From Flammeovirga sp. EKP202 (GTDB lineage: Bacteria; Bacteroidota; Bacteroidia; Cytophagales; Flammeovirgaceae), in NCBI RefSeq assembly GCF_014534745.1, contig NZ_JACVVP010000003.1, positions 1 through 64,000 on the forward strand: a stretch of DNA of 64,000 nt, in the 5' to 3' direction. Positions 7,545-16,200 of the stretch are shown here, one piece after another (within the stretch, counting starts at the first letter, position 1; each line of letters opens with the position of its first letter). A program made the position numbers and the translations under genes. Under the pieces are notes generated by a model, which was not told the origin of the DNA, did no database searches, and saw nothing but the letters and a program-made list of their open reading frames with translations.

Positions 7545-7592
7545 TTAATTTTTTACAATCACCAAAAAAAGAATCCTTAATAGGATAGGAGA

Positions 7593-7961
7593 ATGATACA
7601 ACAGGAATCAAGACTGTCAGTAGCAGATAACTCAGGAGCAAAAGAAGTTTTATGTATTCGTGTATTAGGCGGTACTAAAAAACGCTATGCTTCAGTAGGC
7701 GACAAAATTGTCGTTTCTGTGAAGTCAGCTATCCCTTCTTCAAACGTTAAGAAAGGGACTGTATCTAAAGCGGTTGTTGTAAGAACAAAAAAAGAAGTTC
7801 GTAGAAAGGACGGTTCTTACATTCGTTTCGAAGACAACGCTGCGGTTTTATTAAACCCGCAGGACGAGCCAAGAGGTACTCGTATCTTCGGACCAGTCGC
7901 AAGAGAGCTTCGTGAGAAGCAATTTATGAAAATCGTTTCGTTAGCACCTGAGGTACTCTAA
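7593..7961 (+). CDS. rplN: 50S ribosomal protein L14
   Basis: Large-subunit protein L14 (uL14), 122 residues, at the subunit interface. Recognised by [19 protein letters not shown], the loop [20 protein letters not shown] and the C-terminal [20 protein letters not shown]. Length equals the family norm (122-123). rplX begins five nt after the stop, so the two are co-transcribed. Confidence 0.97.
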   Translation: MIQQESRLSVADNSGAKEVLCIRVLGGTKKRYASVGDKIVVSVKSAIPSSNVKKGTVSKAVVVRTKKEVRRKDGSYIRFEDNAAVLLNPQDEPRGTRIFGPVARELREKQFMKIVSLAPEVL

Positions 7962-7966
7962 GAGTT

Positions 7967-8290
7967 ATGAATAAGAAATTCCATATCAAAAAAGGCGACA
8001 AAGTTACGATCATCTCTGGTAACCATAAAGGTTCAGAGGGTGTAGTACTTACTGTCGACCGTGAGAAGGAACGTGCTACTGTTGAAGGTGTGAATATGGT
8101 AACTAAGCACATCAAACCAACAGCTGAAAAGCCTGAGGGCGGTGTGAAAAAAATGGAAGCACCAATTCACGTTTCTAACATCATGTTAATCGATCCTGAA
8201 ACGGGAGAATCAACTCGCGTAGGTCGTAAGCAAGACGAAAACGGTAAGTTGAAAAGATATTCTAAGAACACTGGAAAATTTATCGACTAA
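7967..8290 (+). CDS. rplX: 50S ribosomal protein L24
   Basis: L24 (uL24), 107 residues, an assembly initiator protein for the 50S subunit. It has the KOW motif [20 protein letters not shown] near the N-terminus and the following [20 protein letters not shown], which is typical of bacterial L24. The stop codon overlaps the rplE start by one base (TAATG), indicating translational coupling. Confidence 0.97.
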   Translation: MNKKFHIKKGDKVTIISGNHKGSEGVVLTVDREKERATVEGVNMVTKHIKPTAEKPEGGVKKMEAPIHVSNIMLIDPETGESTRVGRKQDENGKLKRYSKNTGKFID

Positions 8291-8838
8291 TGGCTACAGC
8301 GACAAGATTAAAGGACAAATACCAGGAGGAAATCGTTCCAGCATTAAAGGAGCGTTTCAATTACAAGTCTGTAATGCAAGTTCCAAAATTGGAAAAAATC
8401 ATCATTAACCGTGGTGTTGGTGAGGCAGTTGCAGATAAAAAACTTGTAGACATCGCAGTAGAAGAACTTTCTACTATCTCTGGTCAAAAAGCAGTTCCAA
8501 CGATGTCTAAGAAATCAATCTCGAACTTCAAATTACGTGAGGAAATGCCAATCGGTGCTCGTGTAACATTAAGAGGTGACAGAATGTATCAATTCTTAGA
8601 TCGTTTGATCACAATTGCTATTCCTCGTGAGCGTGACTTCCAAGGTATCAAAGATAAATTGGACGGTCGTGGTAACTACACTTTAGGTGTGAAAGAGCAG
8701 ATCATTTTCCCAGAGATCAAAATTGATCAAGTAAAGAAAGTGACAGGTATGGACATCACGTTCACTACTTCTGCAAACACTGATGAAGAAGCTTATGAGC
8801 TTCTGAAATTATTTGGAATGCCTTTTAAGAAAAAGTAG
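8290..8838 (+). CDS. rplE: 50S ribosomal protein L5
   Basis: L5 (uL5), 182 residues, binds 5S rRNA and forms part of the central protuberance. Hallmarks: [20 protein letters not shown] near residue 32, then [20 protein letters not shown] and the C-terminal [19 protein letters not shown]. Its start overlaps the rplX stop. The length matches Bacteroidota homologues. Confidence 0.97.
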   Translation: MATATRLKDKYQEEIVPALKERFNYKSVMQVPKLEKIIINRGVGEAVADKKLVDIAVEELSTISGQKAVPTMSKKSISNFKLREEMPIGARVTLRGDRMYQFLDRLITIAIPRERDFQGIKDKLDGRGNYTLGVKEQIIFPEIKIDQVKKVTGMDITFTTSANTDEEAYELLKLFGMPFKKK

Positions 8839-8853
8839 TAAACACGAAAAATT

Positions 8854-9123
8854 ATGGCAAGAGAAGCGATAAAAGCTAGAGAGCGTAAGCGTGAAAGACT
8901 TGTTGCAAAATATGCAGCAAAACGTAAAGCGTTAAAAGAAGCAGGTGACTGGGAAGGTTTAGATGCCCTACCAAAGAACTCTTCACCGGTTCGTTTACAC
9001 AATCGTTGTAAATTAACTGGACGTCCAAAAGGTTACATGCGTAAGTTTGGTATTTCACGTGTTACATTCCGTGAAATGGCATCAGCAGGTAAAATCCCAG
9101 GCGTTACAAAATCGAGCTGGTAA
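8854..9123 (+). CDS. rpsN: 30S ribosomal protein S14, zinc-free type
   Basis: S14 (uS14), 89 residues. It is the long C-minus form: it lacks the CxxC pairs of the 61-residue zinc-binding form and has the core [20 protein letters not shown]. Ends with the family's GVTKSSW. This isoform needs no zinc, like the S4 and L36 encoded in the same cluster. Confidence 0.97.
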   Translation: MAREAIKARERKRERLVAKYAAKRKALKEAGDWEGLDALPKNSSPVRLHNRCKLTGRPKGYMRKFGISRVTFREMASAGKIPGVTKSSW

Positions 9124-9174
9124 TTAAAATTTAGGAACCTACGACATTTAGTGTTGTAAAAATATTTGCAAGCA

Positions 9175-9579
9175 ATGGCAATGACAGATCCTATAGCGGA
9201 CTACCTTACGAGACTTAGAAATGCGATCAGCGCTAACAAGCGTATCGTAGAAGTTCCTGCTTCTAACATTAAGAAGCAGATGACTAAGGTACTGCATGAG
9301 AAAGGCTTCGTTCAAGGCTACAAGTTTGAGGATGGTGTAAATACTCAAGGCGTAATTAAAATCGCTTTGAAATACCACCCAGTAACTAAGCAACCTGCGG
9401 TTGTTGACTTAGAGCGTGTTTCACGTCCAGGTCTCCGTAAGTATGCTAACGCTAAGAGCATGCCGCGTGTATTAAACGGTTTAGGTATCGCAATCCTTTC
9501 TACTTCGAAAGGTGTGATGACTGACAAAGAAGCACGCGAATTAAACGTTGGTGGAGAGATTCTTTGCTACGTATACTAA
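9175..9579 (+). CDS. rpsH: 30S ribosomal protein S8
   Basis: S8 (uS8), about 134 residues, binds helix 21 of 16S rRNA and in E. coli represses the spc operon. The start is the ATG at 9175 or 9181 (MTDPIADYLTRLRNA is the canonical N-terminus); an in-frame TTG at 9166 is less likely. The C-terminal RNA-binding part VLNGLGIAILSTSKGVMTDK and the end EILCYVY are typical. A structured gap follows before rplF. Confidence 0.96.
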   Translation: MAMTDPIADYLTRLRNAISANKRIVEVPASNIKKQMTKVLHEKGFVQGYKFEDGVNTQGVIKIALKYHPVTKQPAVVDLERVSRPGLRKYANAKSMPRVLNGLGIAILSTSKGVMTDKEARELNVGGEILCYVY

Positions 9580-9609
9580 GAGTAATAGAAATACTTTTAT
9601 TAAATAATT

Positions 9610-9644
9610 GGCTGACCGCTTTCCTTAGTCGAAAGCCTTAAGCC
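9610..9644 (+). promoter_or_regulatory. Two-tier hairpin between rpsH and rplF
   Basis: Inner stem GCTTTC/GAAAGC (9618-9623 with 9631-9636, seven-base loop) enclosed by GGCT/AGCC (9610-9613 with 9641-9644). It lies in an 80-nt gap in a cluster where most gaps are under 20 nt, which suggests a regulatory RNA element, for example a ribosomal-protein binding site. No T-tract follows, so it is not a simple terminator. Confidence 0.45.
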
Positions 9645-9659
9645 TAAATAGTAAAAACC

Positions 9660-10217
9660 ATGTCAAGAATTGGTAAAAAACCTGTTACTATCCCTTCAGG
9701 TGTTGAGGTAAAAGTTACTGACGCTAATGTGTTAGTAGTGAAAGGCCCTAAAGGTGAGTTACAACAGGAAATCAACAAAGACATCAATATTGAGATTGAA
9801 GGTTCTGAAGTACGTTTCGTACGTCCATCAGATCATAAAGACCACCGTTCATTACACGGTCTTTATAGAGCTTTAACTCAAAACATGGTGACTGGTGTGT
9901 CTGAAGGATACAAAAAGTCATTAGAGTTAATTGGTGTTGGTTTTAAAGCATCGGTACAAGGTCAATTATTAGACCTTGATCTTGGTTATTCACACCGTAT
10001 CCTTTTCCAAGTTCCAGCGGAAATCAAGGTGAGTGCTGAAACAGCTAAAGGTAAAGCTCCAGTTGTTACTATCGAAGGTGTCGATAAGCAATTAGTTGGA
10101 CAAGTAGCTGCAAAAGTTCGCTCATTCAGAAAGCCAGAACCATACAAAGGTAAAGGCGTGAAGTATGTTGGTGAAGAGATTAGAAGAAAAGCAGGTAAAG
10201 CTGCTGGTAAAAAATAA
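9660..10217 (+). CDS. rplF: 50S ribosomal protein L6
   Basis: L6 (uL6), 185 residues, two repeated domains at the base of the L7/L12 stalk. Seen: MSRIGKKPVTIPSGVEV, VKGPKGELQ, GVSEGYKKSLELIGVGFKA and the C-terminal RKPEPYKGKGVKYVGEEIRR. Length is standard. rplR follows five nt downstream. Confidence 0.97.
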   Translation: MSRIGKKPVTIPSGVEVKVTDANVLVVKGPKGELQQEINKDINIEIEGSEVRFVRPSDHKDHRSLHGLYRALTQNMVTGVSEGYKKSLELIGVGFKASVQGQLLDLDLGYSHRILFQVPAEIKVSAETAKGKAPVVTIEGVDKQLVGQVAAKVRSFRKPEPYKGKGVKYVGEEIRRKAGKAAGKK

Positions 10218-10222
10218 CAAGT

Positions 10223-10576
10223 ATGGCCACTAAGAAAGATCTGAGAAGACTGAGAATCAAAAGGGGCATTCGTAAGAAGATTTCTGGTACGCCAGAACGT
10301 CCTAGACTCTCTGTATATAAGAGTAACACTGCAATCTATGTGCAGTTGATCGACGACCTAAACGGCCGTACTGTTGTTGCCACAAGCTCTCGTGAGATTA
10401 ATGCTGATAGCAAATCTGCGAATATTGCTTTGGCTTCAGAAGTAGGCAAAAAGGTTGCTGAAAAAGCTACAGCTGCTGGTATCTCTACGGTTGTATTTGA
10501 CCGTAACGGTTACCTTTACCACGGTAAAGTGAAGGCGTTAGCAGAAGGTGCTAGAGAAGGTGGTTTGAAATTCTAA
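10223..10576 (+). CDS. rplR: 50S ribosomal protein L18
   Basis: L18 (uL18), 117 residues, binds 5S rRNA with L5. Recognised by the basic N-terminus, [36 protein letters not shown] and the C-terminal [20 protein letters not shown]. Normal length. rpsE starts 14 nt after the stop. Confidence 0.97.
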   Translation: MATKKDLRRLRIKRGIRKKISGTPERPRLSVYKSNTAIYVQLIDDLNGRTVVATSSREINADSKSANIALASEVGKKVAEKATAAGISTVVFDRNGYLYHGKVKALAEGAREGGLKF

Positions 10577-10590
10577 AGAAGTTGTCAGAG

Positions 10591-11106
10591 ATGAAACAGA
10601 ACGTAACAAAAGTAAAATCAGCCGATCTAGAACTTACAGAAAAAGTTGTTGCTATTAAGCGTGTTGCTAAAGTAGTAAAAGGTGGTAGACGCTTCAGCTT
10701 TTCTGCTATCGTAGTTGTAGGTAACGGTGATGGTGTTGCAGGTTATGGTTTAGGTAAAGCTAACGAAGTAACTGATGCAATCACTAAAGGCATCGACGAC
10801 GCTAAGAAAAACCTTATGAAGGTTCCAGTATTGAAAGGTACTGTACCACACCCTCAAAAAGGTAAGTTCGGTGGCGGACGCGTGCTAATCAAACCTGCTT
10901 CTGCAGGTACTGGTGTTATCGCAGGTGGTGCGATGCGTGCAGTGCTTGAATCAGCAGGTGTTCATGACGTATTGGCAAAGTCGCAAGGTTCTTCTAACCC
11001 ACACAACGTGGTTAAAGCAACTTTCGACGCGTTACTAAAAATGCGTGATCCACGCATGGTAGCGGAGCAACGCGGCGTGAAATTGAGCAAAGTTTTTAAC
11101 GGCTAA
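10591..11106 (+). CDS. rpsE: 30S ribosomal protein S5
   Basis: S5 (uS5), 171 residues from the ATG at 10591; a TTG nine bases upstream (10582) would add three residues and is less likely. S5 contributes to translational accuracy. The N-terminal double-stranded RNA-binding part has [20 protein letters not shown] and [10 protein letters not shown]; the C-terminal part has [21 protein letters not shown]. Confidence 0.96.
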   Translation: MKQNVTKVKSADLELTEKVVAIKRVAKVVKGGRRFSFSAIVVVGNGDGVAGYGLGKANEVTDAITKGIDDAKKNLMKVPVLKGTVPHPQKGKFGGGRVLIKPASAGTGVIAGGAMRAVLESAGVHDVLAKSQGSSNPHNVVKATFDALLKMRDPRMVAEQRGVKLSKVFNG

Positions 11107-11124
11107 TCAAAAATTTAATCTGTT

Positions 11125-11304
11125 ATGGCAAAGATCCGTATTACTCAGGTTAGATCGTTGATCGGTCGTCCTGAAAGACAAAAACGCACAATTAAAGCAC
11201 TTGGTTTAGGAAAAATCAACAAAACTGTGGAAAAAGAAGTAAATCCACAGATCCTTGGCATGGTTAAGGCAGTTGATCACCTAATCAGTGTTGAAGAGTT
11301 GTAA
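11125..11304 (+). CDS. rpmD: 50S ribosomal protein L30
   Basis: L30 (uL30), 59 residues: [20 protein letters not shown], then [18 protein letters not shown] and a C-terminal segment [17 protein letters not shown]. Sequence and length are those of bacterial L30, and the position between rpsE and rplO is the conserved one. The last codons overlap the -33 element of an internal promoter for rplO. Confidence 0.96.
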   Translation: MAKIRITQVRSLIGRPERQKRTIKALGLGKINKTVEKEVNPQILGMVKAVDHLISVEEL

Positions 11305-11320
11305 ATTCTTTGTACTTTTG
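11291..11320 (+). promoter_or_regulatory. Internal promoter ahead of rplO
   Basis: TTG at 11291-11293, exactly 19 nt, then TACTTTTG at 11313-11320 followed by CAC. This is a full match to TTG-N19-TAnnTTTG. It lies across the end of rpmD and 44 nt ahead of rplO, so rplO-secY-map can probably be transcribed independently of the upstream cluster. Confidence 0.7.
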
Positions 11321-11363
11321 CACAAGGCATTAGTACTTTAAAGGTATTAATTGGGAAACAGTC

Positions 11364-11813
11364 ATGAAACTGCATACACTAAGTCCTGCGAAAGGCGGTA
11401 AAGTTCGCCAAAATAAGCGCGTAGGTCGTGGACAAGGCTCAGGCCGTGGTGGCACATCAACACGTGGTCACAAAGGTGCTAAGTCTCGTTCTGGTTACAG
11501 CCAGAAGTTTGGCTTCGAAGGAGGTCAAATGCCATTACAGCGTCGCGTGCCTAAATTTGGCTTCAAAGCTCCTTTCAGAGTTGAGTATAGCGTAATCAAC
11601 TTGGATGATATCCAAAAGATCGCTACAGAGAAAGGAATTACTACTTTCGCATTTGAGACATTCGTGGAGTTAGGCGTTGTTGCTAAGAACGGTTTAGTTA
11701 AAGTTCTTGGTAATGGTGAGCTAACTGCAACAGTAGAGATTTCGGCGAACGCTTTCTCTGCATCTGCTAAAGAGGCAATCGAAAAAGCAGGCGGAAAAGC
11801 GATTACATTGTAA
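11364..11813 (+). CDS. rplO: 50S ribosomal protein L15
   Basis: L15 (uL15), 149 residues, a late assembly protein of the 50S subunit. The glycine/arginine-rich N-terminus is typical: [20 protein letters not shown] followed by [19 protein letters not shown]. The globular part contains [19 protein letters not shown]. secY starts six nt after the stop. Confidence 0.97.
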   Translation: MKLHTLSPAKGGKVRQNKRVGRGQGSGRGGTSTRGHKGAKSRSGYSQKFGFEGGQMPLQRRVPKFGFKAPFRVEYSVINLDDIQKIATEKGITTFAFETFVELGVVAKNGLVKVLGNGELTATVEISANAFSASAKEAIEKAGGKAITL

Positions 11814-11819
11814 GAAGCT

Positions 11820-13142
11820 ATGAATAAGTTTGTCAAGACACTGAAGAACATTTTTTCAATCGAGGAGCTCAGAGATAGGATTTTCTACACTCTGGGTTTC
11901 CTAGCGATTTTTAGATTGGGGTCGTATATCGTCCTTCCAGGAGTTGATCCAAGTGCACTATCTGATTCATCAGGTGGTCTTTTGGGGATGTTAAACATCT
12001 TTTTAGGTGGAGCATTTACGCGTGCTTCTATCTTCGCTCTTGGTATTATGCCTTACATTTCGGCATCCATTGTGATCCAATTGTTAGGTATGGCTGTCCC
12101 TTACTTCCAGCGTTTGCAGAAGGAAGGAGAGTCAGGACGTAAGCGCATGAACCAAATTACGCGTGTTTTGACGATCGTGATTACTTTAGCACAAGGATCA
12201 GGGTATTTATACTCTACAATCCCTAATGAAGCTATCGTAATCAGCCAGTCATTATTTTACCCAGCGTCAATGATTATTTTGACTGCGGGTACAGTTTTCT
12301 GTATGTGGCTTGGTGAGAAAATCACGGAGAAAGGAATTGGAAACGGTATTTCAATGCTGATCATGATCGGTATTATTTCAGGTTTTCCAACGGCAATTGT
12401 TCAAGAATTCCAAACACAGGGATTCAGTATCATTTTGGTAGTTGAATTAGTTGCTTTATTCTTTATCGTAATGGGAGTTGTTTTATTAAACGCTGCCGTT
12501 CGTAAAGTACCAGTGCAATACGCACGTCAAGTTGTTGGTGCTGGAGGTAAGAAGCGTACGCTTGCTACAGGTCAACGTTCATACATTCCCTTAAAAGTGA
12601 ATGCTGCGAACGTGATGCCTATTATCTTCGCTCAATCGCTTATGTTCCTTCCTTCATTGATTGCTGGTGTTTGGGCAGACGATAGTGATGCCGCTAGATG
12701 GGTAATGCAGAATTTCTCTGATTACACATCTTTTGCGTATAATTTCACTTTCGGTATGCTTATTCTTATTTTCACTTATTTCTATACTGCTATCACGATC
12801 AATCCTGATCAAATGGCAGAAGATTTAAAGAGAAATAACGCATTTGTTCCAAATGTCAAGCCAGGTGAAGAGACTTCAAGTTTTGTAAGTTGGATTCTAG
12901 ATCGTATTACTTTACCTTCAGCTATCTACTTAGCAGTAGTAGCTATCTTACCTGCTTTTGCAAGTATGTTAGGTGTAAGTTCAGCCTTCTCAAGATTCTA
13001 TGGTGGTACATCATTAATCATTATGGTAGGTGTGATCTTGGATACATTACAACAAATTGAATCGTACTTGCTAATGCAAAACTATGATTCAATGATGAAG
13101 TCTGGTAATATCAAAGGCCGCCAAAATGTGGCAACAGTCTAA
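11820..13142 (+). CDS. secY: Protein translocase subunit SecY
   Basis: Channel subunit of the Sec translocon in the inner membrane, 440 residues with ten predicted membrane helices. The plug/TM2 region FLGGAFTRASIFALGIMPYI and the cytoplasmic loop RKVPVQYARQVVGAGGKK are characteristic, as is TYFYTAITINPDQMAEDLKR. The stop overlaps the map start by one base (TAATG). SecE and SecG are not in this window. All the signal-peptide proteins described here depend on this channel. Confidence 0.97.
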   Translation: MNKFVKTLKNIFSIEELRDRIFYTLGFLAIFRLGSYIVLPGVDPSALSDSSGGLLGMLNIFLGGAFTRASIFALGIMPYISASIVIQLLGMAVPYFQRLQKEGESGRKRMNQITRVLTIVITLAQGSGYLYSTIPNEAIVISQSLFYPASMIILTAGTVFCMWLGEKITEKGIGNGISMLIMIGIISGFPTAIVQEFQTQGFSIILVVELVALFFIVMGVVLLNAAVRKVPVQYARQVVGAGGKKRTLATGQRSYIPLKVNAANVMPIIFAQSLMFLPSLIAGVWADDSDAARWVMQNFSDYTSFAYNFTFGMLILIFTYFYTAITINPDQMAEDLKRNNAFVPNVKPGEETSSFVSWILDRITLPSAIYLAVVAILPAFASMLGVSSAFSRFYGGTSLIIMVGVILDTLQQIESYLLMQNYDSMMKSGNIKGRQNVATV

Positions 13143-13915
13143 TGGTATACTACAAAACAGAAGAAGAGATCGAACTTATGCGCAAATCGGCTGATTTACT
13201 CGGTCGTGCTCATGGTGAGGTCGCAAAAAATATTAAAGAAGGGGTTAGCCTTAATGCTTTGGATAAAATCGCTCAAGAATTTATCCAGGATAATGGGGCT
13301 TACCCCTCATTCTTGAATTATAATGGGTTTCCTGGTACATTATGCATGTCATTAAATGACGTTATTGTACATGGTTTACCATCTGATTATGTGATTAAGA
13401 GTGGTGATGTCATATCTTTAGATTGTGGTGTCCTACTTGACGGTTTTCATTCAGATAGTGCCTATACTTATCCTGTAGGAGAAGTAGATGCTGAAACAAT
13501 GAAACTTTTAAAGGTTACTCAAGAGTGCCTTCAAAAGGGAGTTGAGGAATGCAAAATCAATAACAGAATTGGTGATATCAGCCACGCAGTGCAGCAACAC
13601 GCTGAAATGCATGGTTATGGCGTAGTTAGAGAATTGGTGGGTCATGGTCTAGGTAAAAACTTACATGAAAAGCCAGAAGTACCTAATTACGGTAAACGAG
13701 GAAGAGGTTTAAAAATCAAAGATGGATTGGTAATCGCAATTGAGCCTATGATCAATATGGGAACAAGAGCGATCACACAAGACCGTGATGGTTGGACAAT
13801 CCGTACAAGAGATCGTAAACCTTCCGCTCATTATGAACATACAGTGGCTATTGTAAATGGTCAAACTGAAGTGTTGACAACATTCAAGTACATTGAGGAA
13901 GTATATCCATTTTAA
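13142..13915 (+). CDS. map: Methionine aminopeptidase type I
   Basis: Removes the initiator methionine of nascent proteins; cytosolic, two divalent metal ions. The 257 residues carry the five ligands in the usual order: Asp in [19 protein letters not shown] (both Asp), His in [13 protein letters not shown], Glu in [10 protein letters not shown] and Glu in HYEHTVAIV. Its placement between secY and infA is widespread in Bacteroidota and Firmicutes. It is translationally coupled to secY. Confidence 0.97.
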   Translation: MVYYKTEEEIELMRKSADLLGRAHGEVAKNIKEGVSLNALDKIAQEFIQDNGAYPSFLNYNGFPGTLCMSLNDVIVHGLPSDYVIKSGDVISLDCGVLLDGFHSDSAYTYPVGEVDAETMKLLKVTQECLQKGVEECKINNRIGDISHAVQQHAEMHGYGVVRELVGHGLGKNLHEKPEVPNYGKRGRGLKIKDGLVIAIEPMINMGTRAITQDRDGWTIRTRDRKPSAHYEHTVAIVNGQTEVLTTFKYIEEVYPF

Positions 13916-13926
13916 TTAATAATCAA

Positions 13927-14145
13927 ATGCCAAAACAATCAAACATTACCCAAGACGGTACGATCGTAGAGGCACTTTCTAACGCCATGTTCCGTGTGGA
14001 GTTGAAGAATGGACACCAGGTAATAGCACATATTTCTGGTAAGATGCGTATGCACTACATTCGTATTCTCCCTGGTGATAAAGTGCGTTTGGAAATGTCA
14101 CCTTACGATCTTACTAAAGGAAGAATTGTTTATAGATATAAATAA
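13927..14145 (+). CDS. infA: Translation initiation factor IF-1
   Basis: IF-1, 72 residues, an S1-type OB fold that occupies the A site during initiation. Sequence hallmarks: [39 protein letters not shown] and [18 protein letters not shown]. The start lies 11 nt after map. A 225-nt gap with promoter boxes and hairpins follows before rpmJ. Confidence 0.97.
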   Translation: MPKQSNITQDGTIVEALSNAMFRVELKNGHQVIAHISGKMRMHYIRILPGDKVRLEMSPYDLTKGRIVYRYK

Positions 14146-14159
14146 TTCAAAAAAATGTC

Positions 14160-14167
14160 TATCTTTG
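14160..14167 (+). promoter_or_regulatory. -7 promoter box downstream of infA
   Basis: TATCTTTG followed by CAC exactly matches TAnnTTTG and shares the TTTGCA form of the other boxes here. No good TTG element lies about 19 nt upstream. A transcript from here would include a leader of about 200 nt before rpmJ. Confidence 0.5.
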
Positions 14168-14218
14168 CACGCCCGTATTTAATTTTATTCATTTAAGTTA
14201 ACATACGGAAACAAAATA

Positions 14219-14242
14219 AGGGAATTATTCCCTCTATTTTTG
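14219..14242 (+). promoter_or_regulatory. Inverted repeat and second -7 box upstream of rpmJ
   Basis: AGGGAAT (14219-14225) and ATTCCCT (14227-14233) form an inverted repeat directly followed by TATTTTTG (14235-14242), another TAnnTTTG box with CA after it. The same bases could instead form a small hairpin plus T-run, so it could be an attenuator, an operator or a promoter; the sequence alone does not decide. Confidence 0.4.
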
Positions 14243-14319
14243 CATTTAAGAAGGTAGGTTATGTGCATGTGATGTTTTTTATATGGATAAACTGAGCATG
14301 GATAGGCGACTTTCGGGTG

Positions 14320-14340
14320 CCTTGACATTTTAAATCAAGG
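14320..14340 (+). promoter_or_regulatory. Hairpin in the rpmJ leader
   Basis: Arms CCTTGA (14320-14325) and TCAAGG (14335-14340) around a nine-base A/T loop, ending 30 nt before the rpmJ start codon. Possible ribosomal-protein or initiation-control element; no T-tract, so termination is unlikely. Confidence 0.35.
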
Positions 14341-14370
14341 ATTTATAACGTTTTCTAAACAATTGGAGCA

Positions 14371-14487
14371 ATGAAAGTCAAAGCTTCTATCAAAAAACGC
14401 AGTGCGGACGATAAGATCATCCGCCGCAAAGGCAAATTGTACGTTATCAACAAGAAAAACCCTAGACATAAACAACGTCAAGGTTAA
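14371..14487 (+). CDS. rpmJ: 50S ribosomal protein L36, zinc-free type
   Basis: L36 (bL36), 38 residues, begins [20 protein letters not shown] and ends NPRHKQRQG. The CxxC pair of zinc-binding L36 is replaced by SADD, and the third cysteine by Asn, so this is the C-minus form. The position between infA and rpsM is the conserved one. Confidence 0.95.
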   Translation: MKVKASIKKRSADDKIIRRKGKLYVINKKNPRHKQRQG

Positions 14488-14549
14488 TTGTTAGTACAAT
14501 AAGCGATAGTTAAAATTTAGTTTTACAAAGTAACCGTTCACAGTAAAAC

Positions 14550-14918
14550 ATGGCACGTATTGCAGGTGTTGACATCCCAAATAACAAAAGAGGTGTAATT
14601 GCATTAACTTACATCTTTGGAATTGGTAGAGCGTCAGCGGCAGATATCCTTGCTGAAGCAGAAGTAAGCCAGGATAAAAAAGTTCAAGATTGGACTGACG
14701 AAGAATCACAAAAGATTCGTGAGCTTATTACAGAAGGTCACAAAATCGAAGGTGAGTTAAAATCAGAGATTCAATTAAACATCAAACGTTTAATGGATAT
14801 CGGATGTTACAGAGGTCTTCGTCACAGAAGAGGTTTGCCAGTTCGTGGTCAACATACCAAGAACAACTCACGTACTCGTAAGGGTAAGCGTAAGACAGTT
14901 GCAAACAAGAAGAAATAA
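14550..14918 (+). CDS. rpsM: 30S ribosomal protein S13
   Basis: S13 (uS13), 122 residues, in the head of the 30S subunit, contacting the P-site tRNA and L5. Markers: [35 protein letters not shown], and the C-terminal [20 protein letters not shown] followed by [14 protein letters not shown]. First gene of the alpha-operon set. Confidence 0.97.
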   Translation: MARIAGVDIPNNKRGVIALTYIFGIGRASAADILAEAEVSQDKKVQDWTDEESQKIRELITEGHKIEGELKSEIQLNIKRLMDIGCYRGLRHRRGLPVRGQHTKNNSRTRKGKRKTVANKKK

Positions 14919-14954
14919 TTTAGTTTTTAGCGCTTAAGCTGAACAATAAGAATT

Positions 14955-15350
14955 ATGGCTCAAAGAAGAAAAAACGAAAAAGCGAAGAAAAGAGTAGTTA
15001 ATGTTACTCAGGAGGGAGAAGTACATATCAAAGCTTCTTTTAACAACATTATCATCTCTTTCACCAACAAAGAAGGACAAGTGATTTCTTGGTCTTCAGC
15101 TGGTAAAATGGGCTTCAGAGGCTCAAAGAAAAACACTCCTTACGCTGCACAACAAGCGTCATCAGATGCTGCTAAAGTAGCTTATGACTTAGGTATGCGT
15201 AAAGCAGAGGTTTTTGTTAAAGGTCCAGGATCAGGTCGTGAAGCGGCTATCCGTACCGTACAAAACTCAGGTATCGAAGTAACAATCATCAAAGATGTTA
15301 CTCCTCTACCTCACAACGGTTGTCGTCCTCCAAAGAGAAGAAGAGTCTGA
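14955..15350 (+). CDS. rpsK: 30S ribosomal protein S11
   Basis: S11 (uS11), 131 residues, in the platform of the 30S subunit near the mRNA exit. Hallmarks: [60 protein letters not shown] and the end [17 protein letters not shown]. It is followed by a 144-nt structured gap before rpsD. Confidence 0.97.
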   Translation: MAQRRKNEKAKKRVVNVTQEGEVHIKASFNNIIISFTNKEGQVISWSSAGKMGFRGSKKNTPYAAQQASSDAAKVAYDLGMRKAEVFVKGPGSGREAAIRTVQNSGIEVTIIKDVTPLPHNGCRPPKRRRV

Positions 15351-15353
15351 TAC

Positions 15354-15435
15354 GACCTTCTCATCTTTTTGAGAATACAATCATTGAGTGTGTTAAAACA
15401 TTATTTGTAAGGTCTGTCGTCTTAAGCCACGGCAG
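15354..15435 (+). ncRNA. Candidate ribosomal protein S4 leader RNA
   Basis: The 144-nt gap before rpsD can fold into three stems. GACCTT (15354-15359) can pair with AAGGTC (15409-15414); inside, TTCTC (15358-15362) can pair with GAGAA (15371-15375), competing by two bases. Next, CTGTCGT (15414-15420) pairs with ACGGCAG (15429-15435), seven pairs with one G-U. Autoregulatory S4 leaders have been described for Bacteroidia from comparative analysis; whether this one belongs to that class I cannot verify without an alignment. A role in control of rpsD, and possibly rpoA, is inferred. Confidence 0.5.
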
Positions 15436-15494
15436 AGATCATTAGCACCTCCTGAATTAAATTATTATAGACACTCCTAAAATTCTAGAGAAAA

Positions 15495-16100
15495 ATGGCT
15501 AGATATACAGGGCCTACGTCGAAGATTGCTAGAAAGTTTAATGATCCAATCTTCGGGGCATGCAAGGAACTTAAGAAAAAGGCGTATCCTCCAGGACAGC
15601 ACGGTAAAAACAGACGTCGTAAGCAGTCTGAATATGCTATCCAGCTTGCTGCTAAGCAGAAAGCTAAATACACTTACGGTGTATTAGAGCGTCAGTTCCG
15701 CAACGTTTTCGAAAAAGCTGCCAACAAATCAGGCATCACAGGTACTAACTTGCTTCAATTGTTAGAAGCTAGATTAGACAACACAGTATACCGTTTAGGT
15801 TTCGCTCCTACTCGTCGTGCTGCTCGTCAGTTAGTATCACACAAACACATTACTGTGAACGGTAAAGTAGTGAATATTCCTTCATATACTTTGAAGTTTG
15901 GTGACGTAATTGGTGTTCGTGCTAAGTCACAAACAAACAAAGTGATCAAGGAAGCAACTTCTGGTAAACAACGTACTGCATACTCTTGGTTAGAATATAA
16001 CTCAGAGAATATGACAGGTAGATTCGTTCAGTTCCCAGAACGTGATGAAATTCCTGAACAAATTCAAGAGCAACTTATCGTCGAGTTGTACTCTAAGTAA
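15495..16100 (+). CDS. rpsD: 30S ribosomal protein S4
   Basis: S4 (uS4), 201 residues, a primary 16S rRNA binder and known autoregulator of the alpha operon in E. coli. N-terminus [20 protein letters not shown], then [20 protein letters not shown]; the S4 RNA-binding domain has [20 protein letters not shown] and [19 protein letters not shown]. Only one cysteine in the N-terminal region, so it is the zinc-free form. A strong hairpin follows 14 nt after the stop. Confidence 0.97.
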   Translation: MARYTGPTSKIARKFNDPIFGACKELKKKAYPPGQHGKNRRRKQSEYAIQLAAKQKAKYTYGVLERQFRNVFEKAANKSGITGTNLLQLLEARLDNTVYRLGFAPTRRAARQLVSHKHITVNGKVVNIPSYTLKFGDVIGVRAKSQTNKVIKEATSGKQRTAYSWLEYNSENMTGRFVQFPERDEIPEQIQEQLIVELYSK

Positions 16101-16114
16101 TATAGATCTTTGGA

Positions 16115-16158
16115 AAAAGCTTCTAAGAAGATTATCTTTAATTTTCTTAGGAGCTTTT
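16115..16158 (+). terminator. Terminator-like hairpin between rpsD and rpoA
   Basis: Fifteen-bp stem: AAAAGCTTCTAAGAA (16115-16129) with TTCTTAGGAGCTTTT (16144-16158), one G-U pair, 14-base loop. The descending arm ends in TTTT, then CG. It would partly uncouple rpoA from the ribosomal genes, or mark an RNA-processing site. No clear TAnnTTTG box lies between it and rpoA. Confidence 0.55.
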
Positions 16159-16200
16159 CGTATGAGCTCTTATTAAATTTATTAAAACCACAACTTTTAT

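Noticed and set aside
7327-7641. 104-codon minus-strand frame across rpsQ and rplN
   Set aside because: It is antisense to two certain ribosomal genes.
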